The translations under genes were made by a program, and so were the position numbers. 64,000 nucleotides of DNA from Bosea vaviloviae (GTDB taxonomy: Bacteria; Pseudomonadota; Alphaproteobacteria; Rhizobiales; Beijerinckiaceae): contig NZ_CP017147.1 in NCBI RefSeq assembly GCF_001741865.1, positions 895,001 to 959,000 of the forward strand, in the 5' to 3' direction. Shown here piece after piece: positions 53,720 through 63,919 of the stretch (position 1 is its first letter; each line of letters opens with the position of its first letter). The notes under the pieces were generated by a model. The model was given only the letters and a program-made list of their open reading frames with translations. It ran no database searches and had not been told where the DNA came from.

Positions 53720-56700
53720 ATGGCTAAGCGGGTAATGAATGCGACGGCTGCGGCCATCGCGGCGATCGAGACCGCGGCCTCCCAGACCGGTGGCGCTCTC
53801 CCTGCGGAGTTCGTGCGCCTGCTCTTCGGCCGCGTCGTCGCCGAGGATCTCGACGCCCTGCCGCCAGCCATGCTCGCCCGCGCCGCCATCGCTGCCTATG
53901 ACCACCTCACCGCCGCCCGCGCGCCTGGAGCCATCAATCTGCGCTTCCGCGACGAGGGTTTCGACAGCGAGGGCCGCGAGCGCCAACTGACGATTCTTGA
54001 GGTCGTCAACGACAACAAGCCCTTCCTGCTCGATTCGACCCTGGCCGAACTCACCGAGCAGGGTTTCGAGCCGCGCCTCGTCGCCCACCCCATCCTGGCG
54101 GTCGCGCGCGATGCGGACGGCAAATTCCTCGAGCTTGCCGGCGAAGCCGCCGGCCGCGCGCCGGAAGGCACGCGCCGCGAGAGCCTGATCCATATCCATC
54201 TCGACCGCATCGATACGCCCGAGGCGCGCGAGCGCCTGCGGGCCGGGCTGGACCGCGTCTACGCCGATGTCGGCCTGGCGGTCGACCATTGGGCGGCGAT
54301 GCGCGGGCGAATCACCGAGGTGATCCAGGCCTACCGCGCCAATCCGCCGCCCCTGCCGGAGGACGAGGTCAGCGAGGCGCTGCAGTTCCTGGAATGGATC
54401 ACCGGCGACAATTTCACCCTGCTCGGCATCCGCGCCTATCGCTTCCCGGGCGGCGACGCCGCTGCCGACCCGATCGACGGGTCGGGCCTGGGCATCCTGC
54501 GCGACCCCTCCGTCCGGGTCTTGCGCAAGAACCGCGAGATGGTGGTGACCACGCCCGAGATTCGCGCCTTCCTGGCCAAACCCCAGGCGCTGATCATCAC
54601 CAAGGCCAACGTCAAGAGCCGGGTCCACCGGCGCGTCCACCTCGACTATGTCGGGGTCAAGCTGTTCACGCCCGATGGCCGGCTCGACGGCGAATTGCGC
54701 ATCGTCGGCCTGCTCACCTCCAACGCCTATACCGGCAGCGCCCGCACCATCCCCTATCTGCGTCTCAAGGTCGCCCGCGTCGCCAAGAACACCGGCTTCG
54801 ACGCGGCGAGCTATTCCGGTCGCGCCCTGTTGAACGTGCTCGACGCCTTCCCCCGCGATGAGCTGTTCCAGATCGATACCGCGACCCTGGAGAGCTTCGC
54901 GCTCGACATCCTGCAGCTGACCGAGCGGCCGCGCATCCGCGCGCTCGCCCGCGTCGACGAGTTCGACCGCTTCGTCTCGATCCTCGTCTTCATCCCGAAG
55001 GATCGCTACGACACGCAGGTGCGCCGCCGCGTCGGCGAATTCCTCGCCCGCATCTATGAGGGCCGCATCTCGGCGGCCTATCCCGCCTATCCGGACGGGC
55101 CACTTGCCCGCACGCACTACATCATCGGCCGCGACGAGGGCAAAACCCCGAAGATCGACCGCGCCACGCTGGAAGCCGGCATCGCCGCGATCGTCCGTAC
55201 CTGGGGCGACGGGCTCAAGGACGTGCTCGACAACGAGAAGGCCGGCCCCTCCGCCCGGGCGCTGGTCGAGCGCTATGCCGAGGCTTTTGGCGCCGCCTAT
55301 CGCGAGCGCTTCTCGGCCAGCGATGCGCTCGTCGATATCGAGATGCTGCAGCAGCTCACCGGCCAGCGCACGCGGGCGGTCAATCTCTACCGCCGCGAAG
55401 GCGACCCGGCGACACGCGCCAATCTCAAGGTGTTCTCGCGCGGCGCGGCGATCTCGCTCTCGGCCCGCGTGCCGGTGCTGGAGAATATGGGCTTCCGCGT
55501 CGTCAACGAGCGCACCTACAACATCCTGCCGCAGCAGGCCGCGAGCAGCGAAGGCTCGGAGGCCGCCCCTGTCTGGCTGCACGACATGACGCTGGAGCGC
55601 GCCGACGACAGCGCGATCGACGTCGAACGGCTCGACCCGACCATCGAGGCGGCGCTGATGGCGCAGTTCCGGGGCCTGGCCGAATCCGACCGTTTCGACC
55701 AGCTCGTCCTGGTCGCGGGGCTGGCCTGGCGCGAGGCGGCGCTGCTGCGCTCGCTCGGGCGCTATCTGCGCCAGGTCGGCGCACCCTATGCGCAGGACTA
55801 CATCGCCGATGCGCTGACCCGCCATGCCGGCATCGCCTCGGGTCTCGTCGCGCTCTTCCTCGCCAAATTCGACCCGCGCATCGATGCGAAGCAACGCGAG
55901 GCCCGCGTCGCCGCCGAGCGCGAACGCATCGAGACCGCGCTGAACGACGTCACCAGCCTCGACGAGGATCGCATCCTGCGCCGGCTGGTCAATCTGATCG
56001 ATGCCGGCCTGCGCACGAATTTCTTCCAGATCGGCCCGGATGGACACCCGCGCAGCACGATCTCGATCAAATACGAATGCGCCAGGCTCGATTCGCTGCC
56101 GCTGCCGCGCCCGCTCTACGAGATCTTCGTCTATTCGCCGCGTGTCGAGGGCGTGCATCTGCGCTTCGGCAAGGTCGCGCGCGGTGGCCTGCGCTGGTCC
56201 GACCGGCCGCAGGATTTCCGGACCGAGGTGCTCGGCCTGGTCAAGGCGCAGCAGGTCAAGAACGCGGTCATCGTGCCTGTCGGCGCCAAGGGCGGCTTCG
56301 TGCCCAAGCAGCTTCCGGCTCCCTCGGACAGGCAGGCCTGGCTGGCTGAGGGCACCGAGAGCTACCGCATCTTCGTGCGCACCCTGCTCGAGCTGACGGA
56401 CAATCTCGACGGCGAGACCGTGATCCCGCCCGCCGACACCGTGCGCCATGACGGCGACGACCCCTATCTCGTCGTCGCCGCCGACAAGGGCACGGCGACC
56501 TTCTCCGACACGGCCAACGCGCTCTCGCTGGAGAAGCATCACTGGCTCGGCGACGCCTTCGCCTCGGGCGGTAGCCAGGGCTACGACCACAAGAAGATGG
56601 GCATCACGGCGCGCGGCGCCTGGGAAGCGGTGAAACGCCATTTCCGCGAGATCGACATCGACATCCAGACCACGCCCTTCACCGTGGCGGGCGTCGGCGA

Positions 56701-58570
56701 CATGTCGGGCGACGTCTTCGGCAACGGCATGCTGCTCTCGCCGGCGATCAAGCTGATCGCCGCTTTCGACCACCGCGACATCTTCCTCGATCCCGATCCG
56801 GACCCGGCAAGGACCCTGGCCGAGCGTCAGCGCCTGTTTGATCTGCCGCGCTCCTCCTGGGCTGACTACGACAAATCGCTGATCTCTCCCGGCGGAGGCG
56901 TGTTCTCGCGGCAGGCCAAGCGCATTCCGCTCTCGCCGGCGATGCAAGCGCTGCTCGATCTGCCCAAGGCCGAGGTCACGCCGCCCGAATTGATGACCGC
57001 GATCCTGAAGGCGCGGGTCGACCTGCTCTGGTTCGGCGGCATCGGCACCTATATCCGCGCCACGGACGAAAGCGATGCGCAGGTCGGCGACCGCGCCAAT
57101 GACGCGATCCGCATCACCGGCAGCGATGTCAGGGCGCGCGCCATCGGCGAGGGCGCCAATCTTGGCGCGACCCAGCGCGGGCGCATCGAGGCGGCACGCA
57201 AGGGCGTCAAGCTCAACACCGACGCGATCGACAACTCGGCCGGCGTCAACACCTCCGACGTCGAGGTCAACATCAAGATCGCGCTCGCCGGGCCGGTCAA
57301 GGACGGTCGCCTGGCCGAGGACGACCGCAACGTGCTCCTGGCCGAGATGACCGACGAGGTCGGCTTGCTGGTGCTGCGCAACAACTATCTGCAGACATTG
57401 GCGCTCTCGCTCACCGAAGCGCAGGGACAGGCGGCGACGCCGGGCTTACGACGCCTGATGCAGGCGCTGGAGGCCGAAGGGCGTCTCGACCGCAGCGTCG
57501 AATATCTGCCGAGCGACGCAACCATCGCCGAGCGCGAGAAGCGCGGCGAAGGCCTGACGCGGCCGGAGCTTTCGGTGCTGCTCGCTTATGCCAAGCTTGC
57601 TCTGCACGACGCGCTTCTGGCCTCCCCAGTGCCCGACGACCCCTATCTGAACAGCGAACTGGTCCGTTATTTCCCGCGAGCGCTGCGCGACGGCTACGCG
57701 CCCGAGATCGCCGGCCACAAGCTGCGCCGCGAGATCGTCGCGACACAGCTCGCCAACGCCATCGTCAATCGCGGCGGCCCGGCGATCGTGACGACGCTCG
57801 CCGACCAGACCCGCGCCGAGGCTCCGGCCATCGCCGCCGCCTATGCGATCGCGCGTGATTCCTTCGATCTGATCGCACTCAACGCATCGATCGACGCGCT
57901 CGACGCGAAAATACCGGGCAAGACCCAGCTCGGGCTCTACGCCGCCGCGCAGGAGCTGGTGAGCGACCGGATGAGCTGGTTCCTGCGCCGGGGCGTGGCC
58001 AAGCCGGGCGCGATCGAGCAGACGGTGGCGCGCTATGCCAAGGGCGTGAGCGCGCTCGCCGCTGAGCTCGAGACCCTGCTGCCAGAGGCCGCCGCCCAGG
58101 CCCGCATCGCCCGGATCGCTGTGCTGACGTCGGAAGGCGTGCCCGAGGTGCTCGCCGCCCGGATCGCCAGCCTGCCGGCGCTTGCCCAGGCGACCGACAT
58201 CGTCGATATCGCGGAGCGCACCGGACGCGACATCACCGAGGTGGCGCGGATTCATTTCGGAGTCGATTCGGTCTTCGGCCTGTCGAATCTGGAGGGCGCC
58301 GCCGCCGCCGTGCCCGCCACCGACGATTACGAACGCCTCGCCCGCGAGCGCGCCGTCGAGACCCTGGTCGATGCCCATGCCGGCCTGACCCAGGAGATCG
58401 CGGGCGCGGCCAACGGCGCCGGCACCCTCGACGCCTGGCTCGACACGCGCGGCGCGGACGCCGAACGCACCCGCAACACGGTCTCGGCCATTGCCATGTC
58501 GGGCCTCTCCCTGCCAAAGCTGATGGTCGCGGCCGGCATGCTTGCCGACCTGCCCAACAAGCACAGTTGA
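53720..58570 (+). CDS. NAD-dependent glutamate dehydrogenase, large (L-180) type
   Basis: A 1616-residue enzyme converting glutamate to 2-oxoglutarate and ammonia. Seen: a long N-terminal regulatory half with ACT-like segments, the catalytic core from about residue 790 with VHLRFGKVARGGLRWSDRPQDFRTEVLGLVKAQQVKNAVIVPVGAKGGF (signature RGGLRWSDRPQDFRTEVLGL), FSDTANALSLEKHHWLGDAFASGGS, TPFTVAGVGDMSGDVFGNGML and GGIGTYIRA, then a helical C-terminus. ATG at 53720 has a GGGGGAG ribosome-binding site. Size is typical. Transcribed with a Trm112-like gene. Confidence 0.96.
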   Translation: MAKRVMNATAAAIAAIETAASQTGGALPAEFVRLLFGRVVAEDLDALPPAMLARAAIAAYDHLTAARAPGAINLRFRDEGFDSEGRERQLTILEVVNDNKPFLLDSTLAELTEQGFEPRLVAHPILAVARDADGKFLELAGEAAGRAPEGTRRESLIHIHLDRIDTPEARERLRAGLDRVYADVGLAVDHWAAMRGRITEVIQAYRANPPPLPEDEVSEALQFLEWITGDNFTLLGIRAYRFPGGDAAADPIDGSGLGILRDPSVRVLRKNREMVVTTPEIRAFLAKPQALIITKANVKSRVHRRVHLDYVGVKLFTPDGRLDGELRIVGLLTSNAYTGSARTIPYLRLKVARVAKNTGFDAASYSGRALLNVLDAFPRDELFQIDTATLESFALDILQLTERPRIRALARVDEFDRFVSILVFIPKDRYDTQVRRRVGEFLARIYEGRISAAYPAYPDGPLARTHYIIGRDEGKTPKIDRATLEAGIAAIVRTWGDGLKDVLDNEKAGPSARALVERYAEAFGAAYRERFSASDALVDIEMLQQLTGQRTRAVNLYRREGDPATRANLKVFSRGAAISLSARVPVLENMGFRVVNERTYNILPQQAASSEGSEAAPVWLHDMTLERADDSAIDVERLDPTIEAALMAQFRGLAESDRFDQLVLVAGLAWREAALLRSLGRYLRQVGAPYAQDYIADALTRHAGIASGLVALFLAKFDPRIDAKQREARVAAERERIETALNDVTSLDEDRILRRLVNLIDAGLRTNFFQIGPDGHPRSTISIKYECARLDSLPLPRPLYEIFVYSPRVEGVHLRFGKVARGGLRWSDRPQDFRTEVLGLVKAQQVKNAVIVPVGAKGGFVPKQLPAPSDRQAWLAEGTESYRIFVRTLLELTDNLDGETVIPPADTVRHDGDDPYLVVAADKGTATFSDTANALSLEKHHWLGDAFASGGSQGYDHKKMGITARGAWEAVKRHFREIDIDIQTTPFTVAGVGDMSGDVFGNGMLLSPAIKLIAAFDHRDIFLDPDPDPARTLAERQRLFDLPRSSWADYDKSLISPGGGVFSRQAKRIPLSPAMQALLDLPKAEVTPPELMTAILKARVDLLWFGGIGTYIRATDESDAQVGDRANDAIRITGSDVRARAIGEGANLGATQRGRIEAARKGVKLNTDAIDNSAGVNTSDVEVNIKIALAGPVKDGRLAEDDRNVLLAEMTDEVGLLVLRNNYLQTLALSLTEAQGQAATPGLRRLMQALEAEGRLDRSVEYLPSDATIAEREKRGEGLTRPELSVLLAYAKLALHDALLASPVPDDPYLNSELVRYFPRALRDGYAPEIAGHKLRREIVATQLANAIVNRGGPAIVTTLADQTRAEAPAIAAAYAIARDSFDLIALNASIDALDAKIPGKTQLGLYAAAQELVSDRMSWFLRRGVAKPGAIEQTVARYAKGVSALAAELETLLPEAAAQARIARIAVLTSEGVPEVLAARIASLPALAQATDIVDIAERTGRDITEVARIHFGVDSVFGLSNLEGAAAAVPATDDYERLARERAVETLVDAHAGLTQEIAGAANGAGTLDAWLDTRGADAERTRNTVSAIAMSGLSLPKLMVAAGMLADLPNKHS

Positions 58571-58582
58571 ACGAGACCCCGC

Positions 58583-58786
58583 ATGACCGAGACCGGACCG
58601 GAACCGACCGCGACCCGCATCGACCCGAAGCTGCTTGAAATCCTGGTTTGCCCGGTGACCAAGACAACGCTCGAATATGACGCGACCAGACAGGAGCTGA
58701 TCAGCCGCGCCGCCAAGCTCGCCTACCCGATCCGCGACGGCATCCCGATCATGCTACCGGAAGAGGCAAGGCAATTGGAGGGGTAG
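58583..58786 (+). CDS. Trm112 family protein
   Basis: 67 residues: [47 protein letters not shown]. Small zinc-ribbon-like proteins of this family activate methyltransferases in eukaryotes and archaea; the bacterial role is unknown. Only one Cys is left, so zinc binding is unlikely. Starts 12 bp after glutamate dehydrogenase. Confidence 0.88.
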   Translation: MTETGPEPTATRIDPKLLEILVCPVTKTTLEYDATRQELISRAAKLAYPIRDGIPIMLPEEARQLEG

Positions 58787-58794
58787 TGCTGGTA

Positions 58795-59145
58795 GCACCA
58801 GTGCGTCATTCTCGGGCGAAGCCCTCGGGTCCGATCTTCGATCGGCCCAAGGACAGGCTCCGCGGAGGCCCGGGATCCATAGCACGTCATGGTCGGGCTT
58901 GACCCAGGGCTGTCCAGTTGGGGTTTTGGGCCCTGAGCGGATCAGGCGCGGCTCTCCCCTTGCGGGCGAGATAAAGCGAAGTGCCTGATGAAGGGCGCGG
59001 GGAACCCTTCTCCGGATGGGAGAAGGGTTCCCCGCGCCTGTCTCATTCGTCACCACCGCCTGGAAAGCCTGCGATGAACGGAGCTTTTCGATCGGGCGCT
59101 CGTGGCGAAACGGACAGTCGTGGGTCAGCCCGAGCATGACGCGGT
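58795..59145. repeat. Long intergenic repeat, copy 2 of an inverted pair
   Basis: Fills the 370-bp gap between the convergent Trm112-like and UbiH-like genes. Reverse-complement homologue of 43864-44165: CCTGGAAAGCCTGCGATGAA, the GCGCGGGGAACCCTTCTCC hairpin, CTGAGCGGATCAGGCG and GGTCGGGCTTGACCC are shared, in the opposite direction. No gene present; an antisense open frame here is repeat-derived. Confidence 0.8.
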
Positions 59146-59156
59146 AGTACTGCCCC

Positions 59157-60407
59157 TTACAGCGCCTCGCCCCGCAACAGCCGCGGCGTCGCGCCGGCAA
59201 GCCCCGCCGCCTCGCGAATGAAGAAGCGCTTCAGCCCCGGCAATCGGTCGACCAGACCCAGGCCCAGATCGCGCGCGAGCCTCACCGGGGTGACGTCGTT
59301 CGAGAACAATCGGTTCAGCCCGTCCGTGACCGCTCCCATCGCCACCGTGTCGAAGCGGCGCGCACGCTCATAGCCTTCGAGCACCTCGGCTGCTCCGGGA
59401 TCGAGCCCGAGCCGGGCCGCGTCGACGATCGCTTCGGCCAAGGCCGCGACATCCTTCAACCCGAGATTGAGCCCCTGCCCGGCGATCGGGTGGATGACAT
59501 GGGCGGCGTCGCCGAGCAGGGCCAGCCGCTCCCCGACGAAGCGCCGCGCCACGCCGAAGCCGAGCGGATGCGCGCTGACGGTGCTCTCCAGCGCGATCTC
59601 GCCGAGTTCCAGCCCAAAACGCCGCTCGATCTCGGCCAAGAGATCGGTCGCGTCGAGCGAGAGCAGCGCCGGCACATTCTCCGTGCCTTCAGTCCAGACG
59701 ATCGAGGAGCGATGTCCGAGCTTGCCCCCATCGGTGAGCGGCAGGATGGCGAAGGGCCCCGATGGCAGGAAATGCTCGACGGCGCGGCCGTGATGCGGGC
59801 GCTCGTGACCCAGCGTCGCCACCAGCCCGGTTTGCCGATAGGACCAGCCGACCCAGCCGATGCCGGCCTGCTCGCGCAGCTTCGAGCGCGCTCCGTCGGC
59901 CGCGACGAGCAGAGCCGCCTGGAGCAGCTCACCGCCGGCGAATCGGAGTTCGACCTCGTCATCCCTGCTCTCGAAGCGGCGTACGCCCTCGGGGCGCAGC
60001 ACCACGCCCGCAGCGCGGCAGGCGTCGAGGAACGCGCTCAGCAGCGCCGCATTCTCGACCATATGAGCGAAGGGCTGGCCAGGTTCGACCTCGCCATCGA
60101 AAGTCAGGAAGACCGGGCGCACCACATCCGAGTTGCGGCTGTCGGTGACGACCATCTCGGTCATCGGCTGGGCGGTGGATACGACCTTCTGCCAGATTCC
60201 GAGCGCCTCCAGCATATTCTGCGCCGCTGCGGCCACCGCGTAGGCACGGCTGTCGGCGCGTGGCTCCAGGCTCAATGACGGATCGGCCAGCACGATCTCG
60301 AAGCCTGCGCCAAGCGCCTGCTTCAGCGCCAGCGCCAGCGACAATCCGGCGATCCCGCCGCCCGCGATCACGATCCGGTTGCGGGCCAGGCCCAGTCCAG
60401 ACGCCAT
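59157..60407 (-). CDS. UbiH/UbiF family FAD-dependent hydroxylase
   Basis: 416 residues, an aromatic-ring hydroxylase of ubiquinone synthesis by family. Seen: FAD GxGxxG motif IVIAGGGIAGLSLALALK, DSRAYAVAAAAQNML, the LLVAADGARSKLREQ (DG) motif and RLALLGDAAHVIHPIAGQGLNLGLKD. Which ring position it hydroxylates cannot be told. The ATG at 60407 is chosen. Divergent from tesB. Confidence 0.93.
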   Translation of the reverse strand: MASGLGLARNRIVIAGGGIAGLSLALALKQALGAGFEIVLADPSLSLEPRADSRAYAVAAAAQNMLEALGIWQKVVSTAQPMTEMVVTDSRNSDVVRPVFLTFDGEVEPGQPFAHMVENAALLSAFLDACRAAGVVLRPEGVRRFESRDDEVELRFAGGELLQAALLVAADGARSKLREQAGIGWVGWSYRQTGLVATLGHERPHHGRAVEHFLPSGPFAILPLTDGGKLGHRSSIVWTEGTENVPALLSLDATDLLAEIERRFGLELGEIALESTVSAHPLGFGVARRFVGERLALLGDAAHVIHPIAGQGLNLGLKDVAALAEAIVDAARLGLDPGAAEVLEGYERARRFDTVAMGAVTDGLNRLFSNDVTPVRLARDLGLGLVDRLPGLKRFFIREAAGLAGATPRLLRGEAL

Positions 60408-60525
60408 TGTAATCCACTCCTCGCCCGACGGCCGTGCTGAAGGCGCACCGGCTTGACGACGCGCGATGCGTCGGTGCTGATGCAGCATAGACTGCGATCG
60501 CGCCCGCCCGAAGAGCCTTCAGACC

Positions 60526-61392
60526 ATGTCACAGATCAGCGACTCCCTGCTGTCGATCCTCGACCTCGAGCCGCTCGAACGCAATCTGTTCCGGGGTCGC
60601 AGCCCCAAGGTCGGCTGGGCGCGCGTCTTCGGCGGGCAGGTGATCGGCCAGGCGCTCTACGCCGCCTGCAAGACGGTGGAGGATCGCCAGCCCCACTCGC
60701 TGCACGCCTATTTCCTGCTGCCGGGCGATCCCGAGATCCCGATCATCTATGAAGTCGACCGGCTGCGCGACGGCCGCTCCTTCACCACACGGCGCGTGCT
60801 GGCGATCCAGAAGGGTGAGGCAATCTTCGCCATGTCGGCCTCCTTCCATGCCGCGGAGGAAGGTTTCGAGCATCAGATGCCGATGCCCGACGTGCCGATG
60901 CCGGAGGATCTGCCCGACCGCGAGACCATGAAGCGCAGCGTGCTGCCGCATATGCCCGACGCCGTGCGCGCCTATTACCAGCGCGAAAGGCCAATCGAGA
61001 TCAGGCCGGTCGAACTCGCCCGCTATGCCAGCGGCGGCAAGATGGAGCCGAAATTCAACGTCTGGATCAAGGCGATGCAGCCCTTGCCCGACGAACCGGC
61101 GATCCACCAGAGCGTGCTCGCCTATGCGTCGGACCTGATGCTGCTCGATTCGAGCCTGATCGCGCATGGCAAGAACGTTTTCGACAAGCAGATCCAGGGC
61201 GCAAGCCTCGACCATGCGCTCTGGTTCCACCGGCCCTTCCGCGCCGACGAATGGCTGCTCTATGCCCAGGACAGCCCCTCGACCTCGGCTGCGCGCGGCT
61301 TTTCACGCGGCCTCATCTTCAACCGGGACGGCAAGCTGGTCGCCTCGGTCGCGCAGGAAGGGCTGATCCGTCCGAGGCCGGACATGGCGTGA
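60526..61392 (+). CDS. tesB: Acyl-CoA thioesterase II
   Basis: 288 residues with a double hot-dog fold. Seen: LEPLERNLFRGRSPKVGWARVFGGQVIGQAL, PHSLHAYFLLPGDPEIPIIYEVDRLRDGRSFTTRRV, and C-terminal catalytic Asp/Thr/Gln region HALWFHRPFRADEWLLYAQDSPSTSAARGFSRGLIF. Hydrolyses medium/long-chain acyl-CoA. Length normal. Confidence 0.95.
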   Translation: MSQISDSLLSILDLEPLERNLFRGRSPKVGWARVFGGQVIGQALYAACKTVEDRQPHSLHAYFLLPGDPEIPIIYEVDRLRDGRSFTTRRVLAIQKGEAIFAMSASFHAAEEGFEHQMPMPDVPMPEDLPDRETMKRSVLPHMPDAVRAYYQRERPIEIRPVELARYASGGKMEPKFNVWIKAMQPLPDEPAIHQSVLAYASDLMLLDSSLIAHGKNVFDKQIQGASLDHALWFHRPFRADEWLLYAQDSPSTSAARGFSRGLIFNRDGKLVASVAQEGLIRPRPDMA

Positions 61393-61493
61393 GCGCTTTC
61401 GGCGTGAGCGCTTTCTAAGCATCAGCCTAATAAATCATCATTTGCATATTTCTTGATCAGCGCTGGTGGCTTCATCACCGGCGTAATCGCTGA

Positions 61494-61985
<492 letters not shown>

Positions 61986-62013
61986 GCCAGCGATCCTTCA
62001 GGAGTTTCCAACG

Positions 62014-63492
62014 ATGAATTTCAAGACCCTCAGCCGGGCCGGACTTGTCGGGCTGGCGCTCGCGGCGGCCGCTGGCACCGCGCTCGCGCAGGCTCCGGCC
62101 ACCCCTCCCGCGCCCGTTCCCAACAAGGGCGACGTCGCCTTCATGATGAGCTCGACGATCCTCGTCCTGCTCATGACCATTCCCGGCCTCGCGCTGTTCT
62201 ATGGCGGTCTCGTCCGCAGCAAGAACATGCTCTCCGTACTGACGCAGGTCTTCGCCATCGTCTGCATCGTCTGCCTGCTCTGGGTCTTCTACGGCTACTC
62301 GCTCGCCTTCACCAATGGCGGCAGCCTGAACGACTATGTCGGCGGCTTCTCCAAGGCCTTCCTGAAGGGCATCGATCCGAACTCGACGGTCGCGACCTTC
62401 TCCAACGGCGTCGTCATTCCGGAATATGTCTATATCTGCTTCCAGATGACCTTTGCCTGCATCACGCCGGCCCTCATCGTCGGCGCCTTCGCCGAGCGCA
62501 TGAAGTTCTCGGCGCTGCTGCTCTTCAGCGTGCTCTGGGCCACCTTCATCTATTTCCCGATGGCCCATATGGTCTGGTACTGGGGCGGTCCCGACGTTGT
62601 CGGCAATGCCGCCAAGGCGCTGGCTGTCGCTGGGGCTGACGGCAAGGTTGCGGCCCAGGCCGCGCTCGACGCCGTCAACGCCGATGCCGGCATGCTCTTC
62701 AAATGGAGCGCGCTCGACTTCGCCGGCGGCACCGTCGTGCACATCAATGCCGGCATTGCGGGCTTGGTCGGCTGCCTGCTGCTCGGCAAGCGCATCGGCT
62801 ACGGCAAGGAGCTGATGGCGCCCCACTCGCTCACCATGACGCTGATCGGCGGCGCCCTGCTCTGGGTCGGCTGGTTCGGCTTCAACGCCGGCTCCAACCT
62901 GGAAGCCAACGGCACCGCCGCGCTCGCCATGATCAACACCTTCGTCGCCACGGCGGCGGCGGCAGTCGGCTGGCTCTTCGTGGAATGGGCCGTCAAGGGC
63001 AAGCCCTCGATGCTCGGCATGGTCTCGGGCGCGGTCGCGGGCCTTGTCGCGGTCACGCCGGCCGCCGGCTTTGCTGGCCCGATGGGTTCGATCATGCTGG
63101 GCCTCGTCGCCGGCGTCGTCTGCTTCGTCTTCTGCTCCACCGTCAAGAACGCGCTGGGCTATGACGACTCGCTCGACGTCTTCGGCATCCACTGCATCGG
63201 CGGCATCATCGGCGCCCTGGCGACCGGCATCCTGGTGAATGTCGATCTCGGCGGCGTCGGTATCCCGGACTATTCCTCGAAGCCCGGTGAACTTGCCGTC
63301 GGCGCCTATGTGCTGGGCGATGCCTTCCTGGCGCAGGCCAAGGCGGTGCTGTTCACGCTGGTCTTCAGCGGCGTCGGCTCGCTGATCCTCTACAAGATCG
63401 TCGACGTCATCGTCGGCCTGCGCGTCGCCCCCGATCAGGAACGCGAAGGTCTCGACATCGCCGAGCATGGCGAGCGCGCCTATCACGACTGA
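62014..63492 (+). CDS. amtB: Ammonium transporter AmtB
   Basis: 492 residues with a signal peptide-like first helix (LVGLALAAAAGTALAQ) and eleven transmembrane helices. Seen: DVAFMMSSTILVLLMTIPGLALFYGGLVRSKN, Asp/His pore motif DFAGGTVVHINAGIAGLVG and second pore His DVFGIHCIGGIIG. Regulated by GlnK docking. The insertion near the middle (ALAVAGADGKVAAQAALDAVNADAG) is typical of alphaproteobacterial members. Followed by an intrinsic terminator. Confidence 0.96.
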   Translation: MNFKTLSRAGLVGLALAAAAGTALAQAPATPPAPVPNKGDVAFMMSSTILVLLMTIPGLALFYGGLVRSKNMLSVLTQVFAIVCIVCLLWVFYGYSLAFTNGGSLNDYVGGFSKAFLKGIDPNSTVATFSNGVVIPEYVYICFQMTFACITPALIVGAFAERMKFSALLLFSVLWATFIYFPMAHMVWYWGGPDVVGNAAKALAVAGADGKVAAQAALDAVNADAGMLFKWSALDFAGGTVVHINAGIAGLVGCLLLGKRIGYGKELMAPHSLTMTLIGGALLWVGWFGFNAGSNLEANGTAALAMINTFVATAAAAVGWLFVEWAVKGKPSMLGMVSGAVAGLVAVTPAAGFAGPMGSIMLGLVAGVVCFVFCSTVKNALGYDDSLDVFGIHCIGGIIGALATGILVNVDLGGVGIPDYSSKPGELAVGAYVLGDAFLAQAKAVLFTLVFSGVGSLILYKIVDVIVGLRVAPDQEREGLDIAEHGERAYHD

Positions 63493-63523
63493 GCCGCTCT
63501 CGCCTCAGCGTCTCACGTGAAAC

Positions 63524-63553
63524 AACCCCGGCGGGAAACCGCCGGGGTTTTTC
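63524..63553. terminator. Bidirectional intrinsic terminator
   Basis: 11-bp perfect stem AACCCCGGCGG/CCGCCGGGGTT with a GAAA loop and a T-run on both strands (TTTTTC on plus, TTGTTTC on minus). Serves amtB and the convergent ABM gene. Confidence 0.9.
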
Positions 63554-63574
63554 ATTGGCGTCAGGAACCGGACG

Positions 63575-63919
63575 TCAGAAATCCACTGCCCGGCGATCGA
63601 CAACGACGTCCAGGATCTGCACGCTTTCAGGCAGCTCGATCAGAAATTCCGCATCACGTTCGAGATGGTGGATGCGGCGCGGATCGGAGCCGGCGAAGCG
63701 CGACATCGCCTCGATGCTCTCCCAGTACGAGATCGTCACGAATTCCGTCTCGGCGCCGCGATCCTCGCGAAACATCTGCGCCCCGAGCGCGGTTTCGAGC
63801 AGTGGTGTCACGCCCACCTCGCGCAGATAGACGGCATATTCATCCGCTTTCGCCGCGGTTGTTCGGCCGCGCCAGATGCGCGCGATCGCCGCGATCTTCT
63901 CCCCATGAGCGTCTCGCAT
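63575..63919 (-). CDS. Antibiotic biosynthesis monooxygenase (ABM) domain protein
   Basis: 114 residues with a ferredoxin-like fold. Seen: IARIWRGRTTAAKADEYAVYLREVGVTPLLETALGAQMFREDRGAETEFVTISYWESIEAMSRFAGSD, of which ARIWRGRT and FVTISYWESIEAM are typical of ABM/heme-degrading-like small proteins. No His for heme binding is obvious. Substrate unknown. Starts near the window end; the remaining 80 bp show nothing supportable. Confidence 0.78.
   Translation of the reverse strand: MRDAHGEKIAAIARIWRGRTTAAKADEYAVYLREVGVTPLLETALGAQMFREDRGAETEFVTISYWESIEAMSRFAGSDPRRIHHLERDAEFLIELPESVQILDVVVDRRAVDF

Noticed and set aside
53687..56947. 1086-residue open frame antisense to glutamate dehydrogenase
   Set aside because: Same artefact; no start signal or homology-like motif.
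58754..59200. 148-residue ORF between the Trm112-like and UbiH-like genes, and similar ORFs at 43941-44163
   Set aside because: Both derive from the long repeat pair and contain its hairpin; no conserved protein features.
61465..61481. Standard NtrC binding box upstream of glnK
   Set aside because: The inverted repeat reads GGTG...CACC rather than the GCACC...GGTGC sense of known boxes; kept only as an observation.
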